A stretch of 64,000 nt of DNA from a bacterium (GTDB lineage Bacteria; SZUA-182; DTGQ01), in assembly GCA_023512255.1 (NCBI GenBank), contig JAILZY010000007.1, positions 1 to 64,000 of the forward strand, in the 5' to 3' direction. Of this stretch, positions 44,300-55,170 are shown one piece after another. The notes beneath the pieces are model-generated. The model had not been told where the DNA came from and searched no databases. It saw only the letters and a program-made list of their open reading frames with translations. The translations under genes were made by a program, and so were the position numbers. Each line of letters opens with the position of its first letter. Position 1 is the first letter of the stretch.

Positions 44300-44938
44300 A
44301 TGGATAAGACTCCGATCCAGGCCATCATCTACGATCTTGATGGAACTTTGATTGATTCACGGCCCGATCTGTACACAGCCACCAATGCCATGCTTAGGCA
44401 GTTGGGGCTTGCTCCAAAGGGAGGTGAGGAGCTCAAAGGCTATATCGGCATGGGGGTGAGGCACTTGGTTAGGCGAGCGATTGGGGATCATGAGCATCTG
44501 TATGAGGAAGGTTTCAGGGTCTTTTGCCATTACTACCACCAGCACTTGACCGATCGCACTTTACTGTACCCGGGAGTGAGTGAAGCGCTTGAGTATTTCA
44601 GGCATAAAAAACAATTTGTCCTAACCAATAAGCTTGATCGGGAAGCGAAAATGATAGTGCAACAACTGGGCATCGCCTCCTATTTTACTGAGGTCATTGG
44701 CGAGCGTGAAGGGATGCCGTTAAAGCCAGATCCATTCGGGCTACTGGCCATTCTCGACACATACGCTCTTGAGCGGACAGGTACGGTTATGGTTGGAGAC
44801 AGCGCTATTGATATTGAAACTGGCCGTAAGGCAGGGGTGATCACGGCCTTTGTAAGCAGTGGATTTGGCCAGCCGGCGGATTTGAGAGCAGATATCACCG
44901 TTGACTGCCTGAGTGATCTTAAGAATTACTTCGCCTGA
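44300..44938 (+). CDS. HAD-family phosphatase, phosphoglycolate-phosphatase-like
   Basis: The 212-residue protein has HAD motifs I DLDGTLIDS (both catalytic aspartates), II LTNK, III LKPDP and IV VGDSAIDIETG. A helical cap typical of Gph-type enzymes lies between motifs I and II. The physiological substrate may be phosphoglycolate, or in this context a phosphorylated lipid intermediate. The gene end is duplicated in tandem (44924-44959). Confidence 0.88.
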   Translation: MDKTPIQAIIYDLDGTLIDSRPDLYTATNAMLRQLGLAPKGGEELKGYIGMGVRHLVRRAIGDHEHLYEEGFRVFCHYYHQHLTDRTLLYPGVSEALEYFRHKKQFVLTNKLDREAKMIVQQLGIASYFTEVIGEREGMPLKPDPFGLLAILDTYALERTGTVMVGDSAIDIETGRKAGVITAFVSSGFGQPADLRADITVDCLSDLKNYFA

Positions 44939-44959
44939 TCTAATTACTTCGCCTAATCT
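44924..44959 (+). repeat. Exact-period tandem duplication of a gene end
   Basis: AATTACTTCGCCTGATCT (44924-44941) is followed directly by AATTACTTCGCCTAATCT (44942-44959). Both encode NYFA-stop, with TGA in the gene and TAA in the copy. Confidence 0.85.
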
Positions 44960-44988
44960 CGGCAACATATAAGGCATATTTTTATCTC

Positions 44989-45094
44989 CTACACTTTTGC
45001 AGAAATTTCTTAGCGCCTTGACATCCTTAGAAAATTACCTCTAATAGCAAATCCAGTAAAATCAAGGCCTTAGAGAAAAAATGCAAAAGCATAG
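44989..45094 (+). mobile_element. MITE-like element family A, copy 4
   Basis: 106 bp, CTACACTTTTGCAG to GCAAAAGCATAG, with a perfect 7-bp flanking direct repeat TTATCTC (44982-44988 and 45095-45101). The best-preserved insertion of the family; it defines its ends. Confidence 0.88.
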
Positions 45095-45101
45095 TTATCT
45101 C

Positions 45102-45897
45102 AACTATGTAAAAACACAGCCTAAAAAGAGCAATAAATGTGCTTTTTAAGCTGTGACTTGCCGTGATATCTAAAACAACCCCTCATCCGATAAATAACCC
45201 ATCATCCGATCCTCAATGATCGAGTTTCCGATAGAGAAATTGCAAACCACATCTTGTTGGGAATTATTCTGGAGAGAAGAGAGTAGATTATTGCCCATGC
45301 TAAGGTAGCTGGTAGGCAAAGTTTTTATCTCAGTATGTTTTTTTCTCACTGCGGACATTATCTTTTAAGGATACGGACCCGTGGCTGGACCTACTCCAGT
45401 TTATGTGACTTCTTGCGGTGTCTTTGGCCTCTGGCTCGGATCAAGTTCCTGTTCTTGCTCAGGGAGCGGCTCTTTAGGCGTATTCTTGTGGAATGGTGCA
45501 TTTTTTGAATGACAGCGACAGCTCTTTTTCCTATGGGTGTGACTTGTTGAGGCTCAAGTTCGATTCCTTGGCGCGCTCTTTTTGATCCTTTGGTTCACTC
45601 TCCCTTTCTCCCGCCACCTTCCGTATCCTTATTCTTTTAAGGGATATCCTCTCATAAGAGAATTCAGGCACCTTTCGGTAAAAACAGCATCGAAAAGGTG
45701 CCTGGCTCCTTACCATCCCATCACTATCTCACCCTTATGTTCCACCACTACTATCTCACCCTTATGTTGTCTCTCCCTAGAGATAGGATCATTTACTCTT
45801 TCTAAAAAAACCGATACTTGTTCATCAATCGCAAAACCCATATACAAGCAACTTACGACAATCGCAAGACAAGATATAAATTAAATGGAGAAAAGAC
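45102..45897. other. Long gap with decayed or unrecognised sequence
   Basis: No gene is firmly supported. A 62-codon minus-strand frame (45358-45170, MSAVRKKHTEIK...) reads like protein but lacks a clear ribosome binding site and homology. Minus-strand sequence about 45400-45600 also reads as protein-like peptides split between frames (IELEPQQVTPIGKRAVAV then APFHKNTPKEPLPEQEQE), so it may be a decayed gene. A strong hairpin CAGGCACCTTTCG/CGAAAAGGTGCCTG stands at 45665-45704. A 19-bp exact direct repeat (ACTATCTCACCCTTATGTT) lies at 45723-45741 and 45750-45768. Confidence 0.4.
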
Positions 45898-46800
45898 ATG
45901 TACGAGACAATCATTGTGGGGGCTGGCATTGCTGGTTTGACCGCCAGCATCTATGCTGCCCGAAAGAGGATGAATTTTCTTTGTATTTGCAAGCAATTTG
46001 GGGGACAAATCCTGGAAAGCGGAGAGATTTTGAATTATCCAGGGATTGTCAAAACCAATGGTTTTGAATTTATGGAGACTTTAAGAAAACAGGCCGAATT
46101 CAATAAAATCCCCATCCAGGAAGGAGAGGAGGTCGGACGGATCGAAAAGCGCAAAGGTGGTTTTCTGGTGATTTCAGATCGAGGTGAGTATCATACCAAA
46201 TCGGTAATCCTGGCCACCGGAGCTCGGGCGAGAAAGCTCAATGTTCCTGGTGAAAGCCGTCTGGCCAATCGGGGAGTGAGTTATTGCGCTATCTGCGATG
46301 GGCCTCTCTTTAGCGGCAAGGATGTAGCTATTATCGGGGGGGGAAGCTCAGCTCTTGAGGCCGCGGATTACCTGATGCAGATCGCTAGGAAGATCTATAT
46401 AGTCAATATTGGCTCATCCTTCACGGCTCATGAATACTTGATTGACCTGATTACCAGCCAGGAGGCGGTGAGGGTCATCCCTGAAGCCAATACCACGGCT
46501 ATTTTAGGCGAGCAGAGCGTTGAGGCCATCGAATATGAGCAGTATGGAGAGAAAAAGAGGCTTCCTGTGCAGGGGGTGTTTGTGGAAATTGGGCGAAGTC
46601 CTAATACAGAATTTCTGCAAGGGTTTCTTGAGCTAGATAATCATAATCATATTATCATTGATTGCCATACCCATACTTCAGTCAAAGGGGTCTATGCAGC
46701 CGGGGATTGCTCTTCAATCCACGAGTATCAATACGTCATTGCCGCTGGCCAGGGATGTACCGCCTTACTCAAGGTGGCCAAATATCTGCAGGAAATATGA
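45898..46800 (+). CDS. Thioredoxin-reductase-like flavoprotein
   Basis: The 300-residue protein has FAD motif IIVGAGIAGLTASIYAARK, the redox-active CAIC (SYCAICDGPLF), the second Rossmann motif IIGGGSSALEAADYL and C-terminal GVYAAGDCS. Length and order fit low-molecular-weight thioredoxin reductase. The NAD(P) motif GGGSSA and the following IYIVNIGSS lack the HRR..R arginines of strict NADPH enzymes, so the donor may be NADH or ferredoxin. GGAG precedes the start. No thioredoxin gene is adjacent. GCAGGAAATAT at the gene end is partly repeated 20 bases downstream. Confidence 0.85.
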   Translation: MYETIIVGAGIAGLTASIYAARKRMNFLCICKQFGGQILESGEILNYPGIVKTNGFEFMETLRKQAEFNKIPIQEGEEVGRIEKRKGGFLVISDRGEYHTKSVILATGARARKLNVPGESRLANRGVSYCAICDGPLFSGKDVAIIGGGSSALEAADYLMQIARKIYIVNIGSSFTAHEYLIDLITSQEAVRVIPEANTTAILGEQSVEAIEYEQYGEKKRLPVQGVFVEIGRSPNTEFLQGFLELDNHNHIIIDCHTHTSVKGVYAAGDCSSIHEYQYVIAAGQGCTALLKVAKYLQEI

Positions 46801-47159
46801 TTTAAGCAGCGGGAAATATACTCCCTCATATTTGATAGCGCCACATATTTGCTAATATTGGATAGCCACCACATTCATTCTTTGTCATGCCTGGGCGAAA
46901 GCTCAGAATGCAAGAATATTCAGACCTTGGCGGGGTTCTCTGCGCTTTTGCTCCGAATGACGATATTTTTGGCTTTGTAAGAGGTTTTTTAACACATATT
47001 TGAGCGAAATATACTTTGTGGCCGAAGAGCGGCGATTTTTTGCTTCGCCCGATCCGATATAATGGTCAAGAGGAAAAAGGGAAGCAGCTCGTTTTTATTC
47101 ACCCGCATCCTTATATCAAACAATACGTTCTCCTCCTTTTAACTTTAAGGAATCACATT
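46801..47159. other. Intergenic region upstream of the ATP synthase genes
   Basis: No gene is supported. It contains an imperfect duplication (GATAGCGCCACATATTT against GGATAGCCACCACATT, 46835-46875) and a degenerate widespread intergenic repeat (46880-46975). Open frame upstream of 47160 has no ribosome binding site. No clear promoter for the operon is visible. Confidence 0.4.
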
Positions 47160-47933
47160 ATGAATGCTCATGAAGAGGGAATTTTAAATATTTTGCTTCA
47201 TCATATTGGAGATGCGCCGCTAGTACACCTTTCTCTCTGGGGAATTGATCTGAGCATTACCAAGCATTTGGTAGCCATGTGGGTAGTTTGCGCTTTCCTG
47301 GTGATCGTGCTGTCTATTGCCGCCCGGCAATTTTCAACCCGCAGCCTGGAGCGGCCTACCAGGCTTATGATCCTAGTGGAGGCATTTGTCAACTTTATTC
47401 GAGATGATATTGTCAAGCCGTTTGTGGGCAATAATTGGCGGCCCTTTTTGCCTTTTTTCTGTACTCAATTTCTGTTTATTCTTTTTTGCAACCTCCTCGG
47501 TCTCTTCCCCTTTGGCAAAACAGCCACAGCTAATCTGGCGGTTACTATGGCCCTGGCAGTAGTAACCTTTATTTTTACCCAAATTTACGGCATGGCTCGA
47601 CAGGGAGTAATTCGCTACTGGAAGCACCTTTTGCCTGATGGGATGCCGATGGTTTTGTCGCCGATCATCGTTTTAAATGAATTCGTTGGCCTGTTCAGCA
47701 AACCCTTTGCTCTGATGATTCGACTATTCGCTAACATGCTGGGTGGCCATATTATTTTGATTGTTCTCCTCTATCTGATCATTATGTTTCAACATGCCGC
47801 CATTGGACTAGGCTCTGTGCCCATGGCTGTGGCTGTAGGCTTGCTGGAAGTTCTCGAATGCCTGCTTCAGGCATATATCTTCACTTTCCTATCCGCCATC
47901 TATGTAGGTATGGCAGGTAGTGAAGGACACTAA
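47160..47933 (+). CDS. atpB: F-type ATP synthase subunit a
   Basis: The 257-residue polytopic protein has the essential stator arginine in MIRLFANMLGGH and the conserved NEFVGLFSKPFAL and LLEVLECLLQAYIFTFLSAIYV. It forms the proton half-channels against the c-ring. The start at 47160 is preceded by AAGGA; longer frames upstream lack a site. First gene of the set atpB-E-F-H-A-G-D-C. Confidence 0.95.
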   Translation: MNAHEEGILNILLHHIGDAPLVHLSLWGIDLSITKHLVAMWVVCAFLVIVLSIAARQFSTRSLERPTRLMILVEAFVNFIRDDIVKPFVGNNWRPFLPFFCTQFLFILFCNLLGLFPFGKTATANLAVTMALAVVTFIFTQIYGMARQGVIRYWKHLLPDGMPMVLSPIIVLNEFVGLFSKPFALMIRLFANMLGGHIILIVLLYLIIMFQHAAIGLGSVPMAVAVGLLEVLECLLQAYIFTFLSAIYVGMAGSEGH

Positions 47934-48019
47934 GACATTAAGCATCTGACCTCATATGTAATTATTATTCAATTACAGAGAATCATTACAGAAACCGGAA
48001 AACCAGTTGAAGGAGGTAA

Positions 48020-48250
<231 letters not shown>

Positions 48251-48308
48251 GTGATCAGAAGCCAAAACCAGCCAAACCAGCTTAAGACTCAAAGAAGGAG
48301 AGCTTTTT

Positions 48309-48839
48309 ATGTTATCGATTCTGCAAGATGGACTGTTGAAGGTAGAACCAGGTCTGTTTATCTGGACCTTGTTGACCTTTGGTCTCCTGGTGGCGGTCCT
48401 CTGGAAACTGGTGTGGGGCAAGGTACTCGATGGGCTGGATGGCCGAGCGGCAAAAATCAGCAGCGACCTTGAGTATGCCAAGAAGGAGAGAGAAAAGGTG
48501 GATTTGCTTTTGGCTAACCGAAAAGAGACACTCCTCAAGGCAAAGGAAGAGGCTTTGGATATTATCAACAAGAGTAAGGCCTCAGCTATTGAGATTAAAA
48601 ACAAGATCCTAACCGAAGCCAAGATTCAGGCAGAGGCGCTGCTGAAAAAGGCGGAAATGGATATTGAGCAGACCAGAGCCAAGGCCCTGGATGAGTTTAA
48701 AAAGGACATTATCGATATCTCTTTTCAGTTGACCTACCGTTACTTGCAAAGAGATCTTGACGGTCCCAAAGGCTACGAGCTTCTGGAGCGCTACCTGACC
48801 GAATACCAGAGAAATTGTTCGCAATTTAAACCACATTAG
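48309..48839 (+). CDS. atpF: F-type ATP synthase subunit b
   Basis: The 176-residue protein has an N-terminal helix (FIWTLLTFGLLVAVLWKLVW) and then a long charged coiled coil ending in DISFQLTYRYLQRDLDG. It is the peripheral stalk connecting a to delta and alpha. Only one b gene is present, so a b homodimer is expected. GGAG precedes the start. Confidence 0.93.
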   Translation: MLSILQDGLLKVEPGLFIWTLLTFGLLVAVLWKLVWGKVLDGLDGRAAKISSDLEYAKKEREKVDLLLANRKETLLKAKEEALDIINKSKASAIEIKNKILTEAKIQAEALLKKAEMDIEQTRAKALDEFKKDIIDISFQLTYRYLQRDLDGPKGYELLERYLTEYQRNCSQFKPH

Positions 48840-48955
48840 GCTTTTAACTGCTGTTAGGCATTCACCATGAATATATAGCGATAGCTCAAATGGTGATTAT
48901 AAGGTAGCCTCAAAAGGGTGAGGATAAGGGTAAGGAACGCAAAGAGGCCGGAAAG

Positions 48956-49516
48956 ATGAGAAAAAATAAAATAGCCGCAGCCTACGCTAATGCCATCTTT
49001 CATTTTGCCAAGGCTCACGGTTTGGTAGAGGAAATCGGAGAGCAATTCGGGCAGCTCATTCAGGCGTGGACCGACTATCCACTGCTTAGAAAATTTTTTC
49101 TGTCTCAGGCCATAACCAGGGAAGAAAAAACAGCCAAACTTGAGAGCATTTTTGCCCCATCCCTCCATCCAGCCTTTCGGTCTGTTATCCGGTTTATGAT
49201 CCGCTGGAATCATATTGGAATTCTTCCTCTCGTTTATAAAAGCTTCAGCCATCTGCAGGATAGTTATCTTAATATTCATCGGGTAAGGATTATTTCCTCC
49301 TTCCCTTTGGATGAGCAGTATTATCAACGGTTCCAAACCTTGCTGAGTAAAGTTTTTACCCAAAATATCATTCTGACACCAATAGTCGATCCGCAAATCC
49401 TCGGTGGCTTTATCATCAATAGCGATTCTTTCCATATTGATTGCTCAATCAAGCATGAGCTGGAACTGTTGCGAAAACGCTTTTATCTTCTGTTAAACAT
49501 GGGGGTGAAAAACTAA
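48956..49516 (+). CDS. atpH: F-type ATP synthase subunit delta
   Basis: The 186-residue protein has the N-terminal helical bundle [17 protein letters not shown] and the C-terminal signature [20 protein letters not shown] typical of delta/OSCP. It links the b stalk to the top of F1. One base separates its stop from the atpA start. Confidence 0.93.
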   Translation: MRKNKIAAAYANAIFHFAKAHGLVEEIGEQFGQLIQAWTDYPLLRKFFLSQAITREEKTAKLESIFAPSLHPAFRSVIRFMIRWNHIGILPLVYKSFSHLQDSYLNIHRVRIISSFPLDEQYYQRFQTLLSKVFTQNIILTPIVDPQILGGFIINSDSFHIDCSIKHELELLRKRFYLLLNMGVKN

Positions 49517-49517
49517 G

Positions 49518-51059
49518 ATGAAGGTCAACATGACCGAATTATCTACCATCATCCAGAAGGAGCTTGAAACCTACGAAACCAGGCTTGAAATGGATGAGGT
49601 TGGAACCGTCATGGAGGTGGGAGACGGGATTGCCCGCATCAGCGGCCTTCGAGATGTCATGGCTGGGGAGATTATCGAGTTTGAGAATGGGACCCAGGGG
49701 CTGGCCTTTAACCTTGAGCCGGAAACCGTAGGCGCGGTGGTGTTGGGTGATTATCTGCAGATCCGTGAGGGCTGTCTGGTCAAGCGTCTCAAGCGGCTTC
49801 TCTCTGTTCCCGTTGGTGATGGGCTGATTGGACGGGTTATCGACCCTCTGGGAAACCCACTGGATGGTCGCGGCCCTATTCCCTTCAAATATCGGCGAAT
49901 GGTTGAGCGCCCAGCGCCCGGCATCGTTGACCGCCAGCCTATTCGCATTCCGCTTCAGACTGGCATCAAGGCCATTGACAGCATGGTTCCTATCGGACGG
50001 GGACAGCGGGAGCTGATTATTGGCGATCGGAAAACCGGAAAGACAGCTATTGCCCTGGATGCTATTCTAAACCAAAAAGGAAGCGGGGTTATTTGTGTCT
50101 ATGTAGCTATCGGCCAGAAAACCTCAACTATTGCCGCCATTGTGGAAAGGCTCCGCAAGCATGATGCTATGGATTATACGGTTGTGGTTTCAGCCAGCGC
50201 CAGCACCTTTGCTCCCATGCAATACATAGCCCCCTATGTCGGCTGCACCATTGCCGAGGAATTTATGTATGAGCAGCACAAGGATACCCTGGTGGTCTAT
50301 GATGATCTATCAAAACAGGCTGATGCCTACCGACAGATTTCCCTGCTATTGAACCGTCCGCCGGGTCGGGAAGCCTATCCGGGCGATGTTTTCTACTGTC
50401 ACTCTAGGCTGCTTGAGAGAGCAGGGAAATTGTCTGACAAGCTTGGCGGAGGCTCTCTCACCGCTCTCCCCATTATCGAAACCCAGGAGGGGGAAGTTTC
50501 AGCCTATATCCCCACCAATGTCATTTCGATTACTGACGGCCAGATCTATCTTTTGCCTAATCTTTTTGCCTCTGGCATCCGTCCGGCTATTGATGTCGGC
50601 ATCTCGGTGTCTCGGGTTGGAGGCAATGCCCAGAGCAAGGCCATGAAAAAAGTGGCCGGCTCCCTGCGCCTTGAAATGGCTCAGTACCGAGAGCTGCTCA
50701 CCTTCGCCCAGCTTGGTACGGATCTTGACAAAGCCACCAAGAAACAACTCAATCGGGGAGAAAAACTGGTTGAGGTATTAAAACAGCCTCAGTATATGCC
50801 CATGCCGATGGAGGATCAGGTCCTAATCCTCTTTGCAGCCACTCGAGGCGGACTGGACAGGGTTCCAAACAACCTGATTTCCACCTTCGAGAAGGAATTT
50901 TTAAACTATGTCCACAGTATCTATCCAGAAATTCCAGCCCTGATTGAGGATACCGGAGATTTGACTGATGAAGAAAAACTAAAAGAAATCTTACAGGAAT
51001 TTTCTGTCAAGTTTGCCCGGGATCACAAGCTAAAATCTCAGGAGGAGGAAGCAGAGTGA
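49518..51059 (+). CDS. atpA: F-type ATP synthase subunit alpha
   Basis: The 513-residue protein has the P-loop GDRKTGKTA, the domain opening [36 protein letters not shown] and the arginine-finger region [10 protein letters not shown]. It is the non-catalytic nucleotide-binding F1 subunit, of normal length. ATG follows the atpH stop by one base. The 180-base gap to atpG is unusually long and carries short tandem repeats (TTAACCAATT at 51115 and 51131). Confidence 0.97.
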   Translation: MKVNMTELSTIIQKELETYETRLEMDEVGTVMEVGDGIARISGLRDVMAGEIIEFENGTQGLAFNLEPETVGAVVLGDYLQIREGCLVKRLKRLLSVPVGDGLIGRVIDPLGNPLDGRGPIPFKYRRMVERPAPGIVDRQPIRIPLQTGIKAIDSMVPIGRGQRELIIGDRKTGKTAIALDAILNQKGSGVICVYVAIGQKTSTIAAIVERLRKHDAMDYTVVVSASASTFAPMQYIAPYVGCTIAEEFMYEQHKDTLVVYDDLSKQADAYRQISLLLNRPPGREAYPGDVFYCHSRLLERAGKLSDKLGGGSLTALPIIETQEGEVSAYIPTNVISITDGQIYLLPNLFASGIRPAIDVGISVSRVGGNAQSKAMKKVAGSLRLEMAQYRELLTFAQLGTDLDKATKKQLNRGEKLVEVLKQPQYMPMPMEDQVLILFAATRGGLDRVPNNLISTFEKEFLNYVHSIYPEIPALIEDTGDLTDEEKLKEILQEFSVKFARDHKLKSQEEEAE

Positions 51060-51239
51060 TAGGCGCAAAGATCTGACTAAGATGAAATTGAGGAGATAAA
51101 GATACAGGTAAAAGTTAACCAATTATTACTTTAACCAATTTTAGTACTTTCATATTACTTTCAGCAAACTGGCTATTCTATTTAAGATCACAGGGCCAGC
51201 AGCTAGCTACTCTAATCATACATAGAGAGCGATACGCCA

Positions 51240-52136
51240 ATGCCAAATCTACGGGATATTAGAAAAAGAATCGAGGCCTCCATAAGCATCAGCAAAATCA
51301 CTATGACCATGGAAAAGATCGCCACGGTCCGCATGACCCGCATGATGCAGCGGATGGAATCAGCCAAGGCCTATAACACCATGCTGCTCGATATGGCTGA
51401 GGACTTTTTTCTCTCACTCCTAGGGGAAGATATCAGCCCGGAGCTTGGCAGCATAAGCCGCCGGAAAAACATCAAGACCGCGGGAGTTGTCTTCATTGCT
51501 TCCAACCAGGGATTGTGTGCCGGCTTTAATGTAGCTCTCAATCATGAGCTAGAGAGATTGGAAGAGCGACTGCGGGAGTCGAAGGTCAAGCTGCGCTACT
51601 ACAGCGCGGGCAAGAAAGCTATCCAGTATCTAGAGCGCTGCCAGCTGCCGATCGAATACTCTCTGGACAATTTGACCGACCGATTTACCTATGCACAAAT
51701 TGTAGAGCTGGGCCATAGGCTGATGCAGGACCTTAATCTTGGCAAAATTGACGATCTGTATCTCGTTTACACCCATTATGTGGCTAGCGCTACCTATCGG
51801 GTCGTGGCTGAGCATCTTTCGCCATGGGAGGAATTTCTCAAAAGGATCAAAGAGGAAAAGTCAGCGAAGGCTCGTCCCATTCTCTGCCATCCTAACAGTG
51901 CAGAGCTTATGGATGCTCTACTGCCTGAGCTGATTATCAATCGGATCTACAAGGCTCTGCTGGAAAGCATGGTCTGTGAGCAGATCGCCCGGCGGCTAGC
52001 TATGAAACAGGCTACGGATGCAGCCGAGGACAAGATCGAGGAGCTGAGGATCATGTATCACACACTTCGTCAGGCTAAGATTACCAAAGAGGTCAATGAA
52101 ATGATGGGTACGGTTTTAGCTCTTCAGCGAGATTAG
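51240..52136 (+). CDS. atpG: F-type ATP synthase subunit gamma
   Basis: The 298-residue protein has the N-terminal coiled-coil helix NLRDIRKRIEASISISKITM, ASNQGLCAGFN and the C-terminal helix MKQATDAAEDKIEELRIMYHTLRQAKITKEVNEM. It is the rotor shaft of F1. The N-terminal helix is rich in Met (TMTMEKIATVRMTRMMQRM), which differs from the usual TKAMKMVAAAKLRRAQ. Long gaps on both sides are unusual for this operon. Confidence 0.95.
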   Translation: MPNLRDIRKRIEASISISKITMTMEKIATVRMTRMMQRMESAKAYNTMLLDMAEDFFLSLLGEDISPELGSISRRKNIKTAGVVFIASNQGLCAGFNVALNHELERLEERLRESKVKLRYYSAGKKAIQYLERCQLPIEYSLDNLTDRFTYAQIVELGHRLMQDLNLGKIDDLYLVYTHYVASATYRVVAEHLSPWEEFLKRIKEEKSAKARPILCHPNSAELMDALLPELIINRIYKALLESMVCEQIARRLAMKQATDAAEDKIEELRIMYHTLRQAKITKEVNEMMGTVLALQRD

Positions 52137-52299
52137 CCTCCGCTAGCTCTTTTTAGGGCCAAGTGGATGATTTTTGAGGGGAATTGCCGTCATCAGTAAG
52201 TGGTTCTATCGCTAAGTAAAATCTACTTTAACGATAACATCATCTAGGCCAAAACCTTAATAATTGGCCTTTAACTTAAGATTAGCCTTTAATTAGTGA

Positions 52300-53748
<1,449 letters not shown>

Positions 53749-53769
53749 GGATACCAGGAGGATTTTTAA

Positions 53770-53801
53770 TACTTATCTTTGGATATACTTGTCTTTGGAT
53801 A
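53770..53801 (+). repeat. 16-bp tandem duplication between atpD and atpC
   Basis: TACTTATCTTTGGATA (53770-53785) is followed directly by TACTTGTCTTTGGATA (53786-53801), one change. Confidence 0.8.
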
Positions 53802-53843
53802 ATAAGAGATTTCAAACCCAGGAGAAGATGAGGAGAAAAAGTC

Positions 53844-54137
53844 ATGGAAGTAGAGAGCCGCGAACCCTTACAACTCAGAGTCATAACCCCTGATAAGACC
53901 ATATTTGATCACCAGGTTGACCATGTAGTCTTGCCAACCTCTGATGGAGAGATCGGCATCTATGCTCACCATGCTCCGCTCATCACCAAGGTTACCAAAG
54001 GAACCGTCAGAATCCATCTTATGGACAGCCGCCTGCTCAACCTCTCATTCGATTATGGCCTGGCCAGAACCAGGGATAATTTGCTCACCATCCTAATTCA
54101 CGGCAATGTAAGACTGGCTGAAGATAAGGATAATTAA
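53844..54137 (+). CDS. atpC: F-type ATP synthase subunit epsilon, short form
   Basis: The 97-residue protein has the N-terminal beta-sandwich (LQLRVITPDKTIFDHQVDHV, LPTSDGEIGIYAHHAPL) but ends where the C-terminal two-helix domain of ordinary epsilon (about 130-140 residues) would begin. The helices inhibit ATP hydrolysis in many bacteria, so this enzyme may lack that brake. The downstream sequence does not encode an obvious continuation in another frame, so the short form looks natural. Confidence 0.9.
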   Translation: MEVESREPLQLRVITPDKTIFDHQVDHVVLPTSDGEIGIYAHHAPLITKVTKGTVRIHLMDSRLLNLSFDYGLARTRDNLLTILIHGNVRLAEDKDN

Positions 54138-54584
54138 CCCGGGGAATATAAAAAAGTTGATCTTCCAGACGGGAGTGAAAATCACGAATTAATATCGGCC
54201 AGGGGAGGAGAAAAAGTAACCCCCCTATATAAGTCGACCCTAATTTTGATATATAAGATAAGTTGTTGAAAATATTAAATTTGGATGCTCTTATATATCA
54301 GACACCATAAACCCTCAAGGTATATCAGAACAACAATAAACCCTCAAAGGAGCTTAGCTCTTATTAGGGTTATGTCTCTCAATGGTAGCTAATAATAAGA
54401 GCTAATTTGGATGCTAATTTTGCTGAAATCTTGGAGGATAATTTACCAATTTATCGAAATTAAAGCATATTAATTATTCAAGACATTGAAATTATTAATT
54501 TTATATTTTCTCTGTAAGTTATTGAAATTATTAACTAAATATTGAATATAAGATAACTTATTAAAAATATTAATTTTATACAAA
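54138..54584. other. AT-rich spacer between the ATP synthase genes and the accessory island
   Basis: No gene is supported. The stretch is AT-rich with repeated TTATTGAAATTATTAA-like steps and contains element C copy 2. It marks the border of the accessory region. Confidence 0.5.
54287..54402. repeat. Hairpin repeat element C, copy 2
   Basis: A 116-bp block matching 30295-30383 at both ends and in the core, with an internal duplication of the TATATCAGA...ATAAACCCTCAA part (about 30 bases). Perfect 10-base inverted arms GCTCTTATTA and TAATAAGAGC form a hairpin in the right half. A 12-bp direct repeat AATTTGGATGCT flanks it (54278-54289 and 54404-54415, overlapping the left end by three bases). 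Confidence 0.75.
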
Positions 54585-54846
54585 TTATTTGCTTTTCTGC
54601 CCCCTCATTTTTCTGCCCCCATTTTGATTCGCAAGCGATCCACTTCCTTGCACCAATTTTTTGTAAGAGTTATATAGCTCTTGTTTTTCGATTTTAACAG
54701 ATTGTTCTATCAAACATAGTTCATGAATAAACTCAATAACATTGTCATTTTCTTCTTTGTATTTTTTCATTTCAGCAATAACGCTTTCTGGTTCATTGAA
54801 TCGTTTATTGCTGATTAAGTCTTTGAGTTCAACAATACATATGGAT
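54585..54846 (-). pseudogene. Remnant of a phage/plasmid-type primase C-terminus
   Basis: A minus-strand frame ending at 54585 reads VELKDLISNKRFNEPESV, then AEMKKYKEENDNVIEFIHEL and SVKIEKQELYNSYKKL. This pattern matches the C-terminal region of P4/D5-type primase-helicases (a variable helix, D-x-V-x-x-F-I, then ELYxxY). The frame is closed upstream by a stop near 54850 and no helicase domain remains, so it is a 5'-truncated relic. It indicates a past integrative element at the edge of this island. Confidence 0.5.
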
Positions 54847-54995
54847 TACCCTTCTACTATAGCGAGGTTTAAGGGTATCGGCAGGAAGCAGACCAGGGGG
54901 GAAATTCCCCTTGAATTTTTGAGGCTATATTCAATATAATTATGGCAATATGGCTAAACTGAGAACTCCCTGGCTAAGAGCTGAGGTAAACAAAT

Positions 54996-55165
54996 ATGAG
55001 AAAGACGACCATTGAACTTACTGAGGAGCAGTATTTTCCCCTTAAGGAGAAAGCCTTAGATCTTAAGAAGCAAAATCAGAACCTCTCCATTGTGTCCATA
55101 TCCGGGCCCTAATTGAGAAGAATAGACAGAAGTGGATGGAGAGGGAGAAGGAAAAGCGAGGATAA
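54996..55165 (+). pseudogene. Frameshifted antitoxin-like small gene
   Basis: The frame from 54996 reads MRKTTIELTEEQYFPLKEKA and on to SIVSISGP-stop. A one-base shift near 55105 continues it as IRALIEKNRQKW and on to KEKRG-stop at 55165. The joined product (about 55 residues) looks like a ribbon-helix-helix type antitoxin or small DNA-binding protein. No toxin gene is present. A single frameshift explains the break. Confidence 0.5.
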
Positions 55166-55170
55166 CAGTC

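Noticed and set aside
45531-45716. 61-codon minus-strand frame in the gap before the thioredoxin-reductase-like gene
   Set aside because: Basic, low-information peptide without ribosome binding site; it covers a strong hairpin and probably decayed sequence.
46880-46975. Small RNA or gene upstream of atpB
   Set aside because: The stretch looks like a degenerate copy of a widespread non-coding intergenic repeat.
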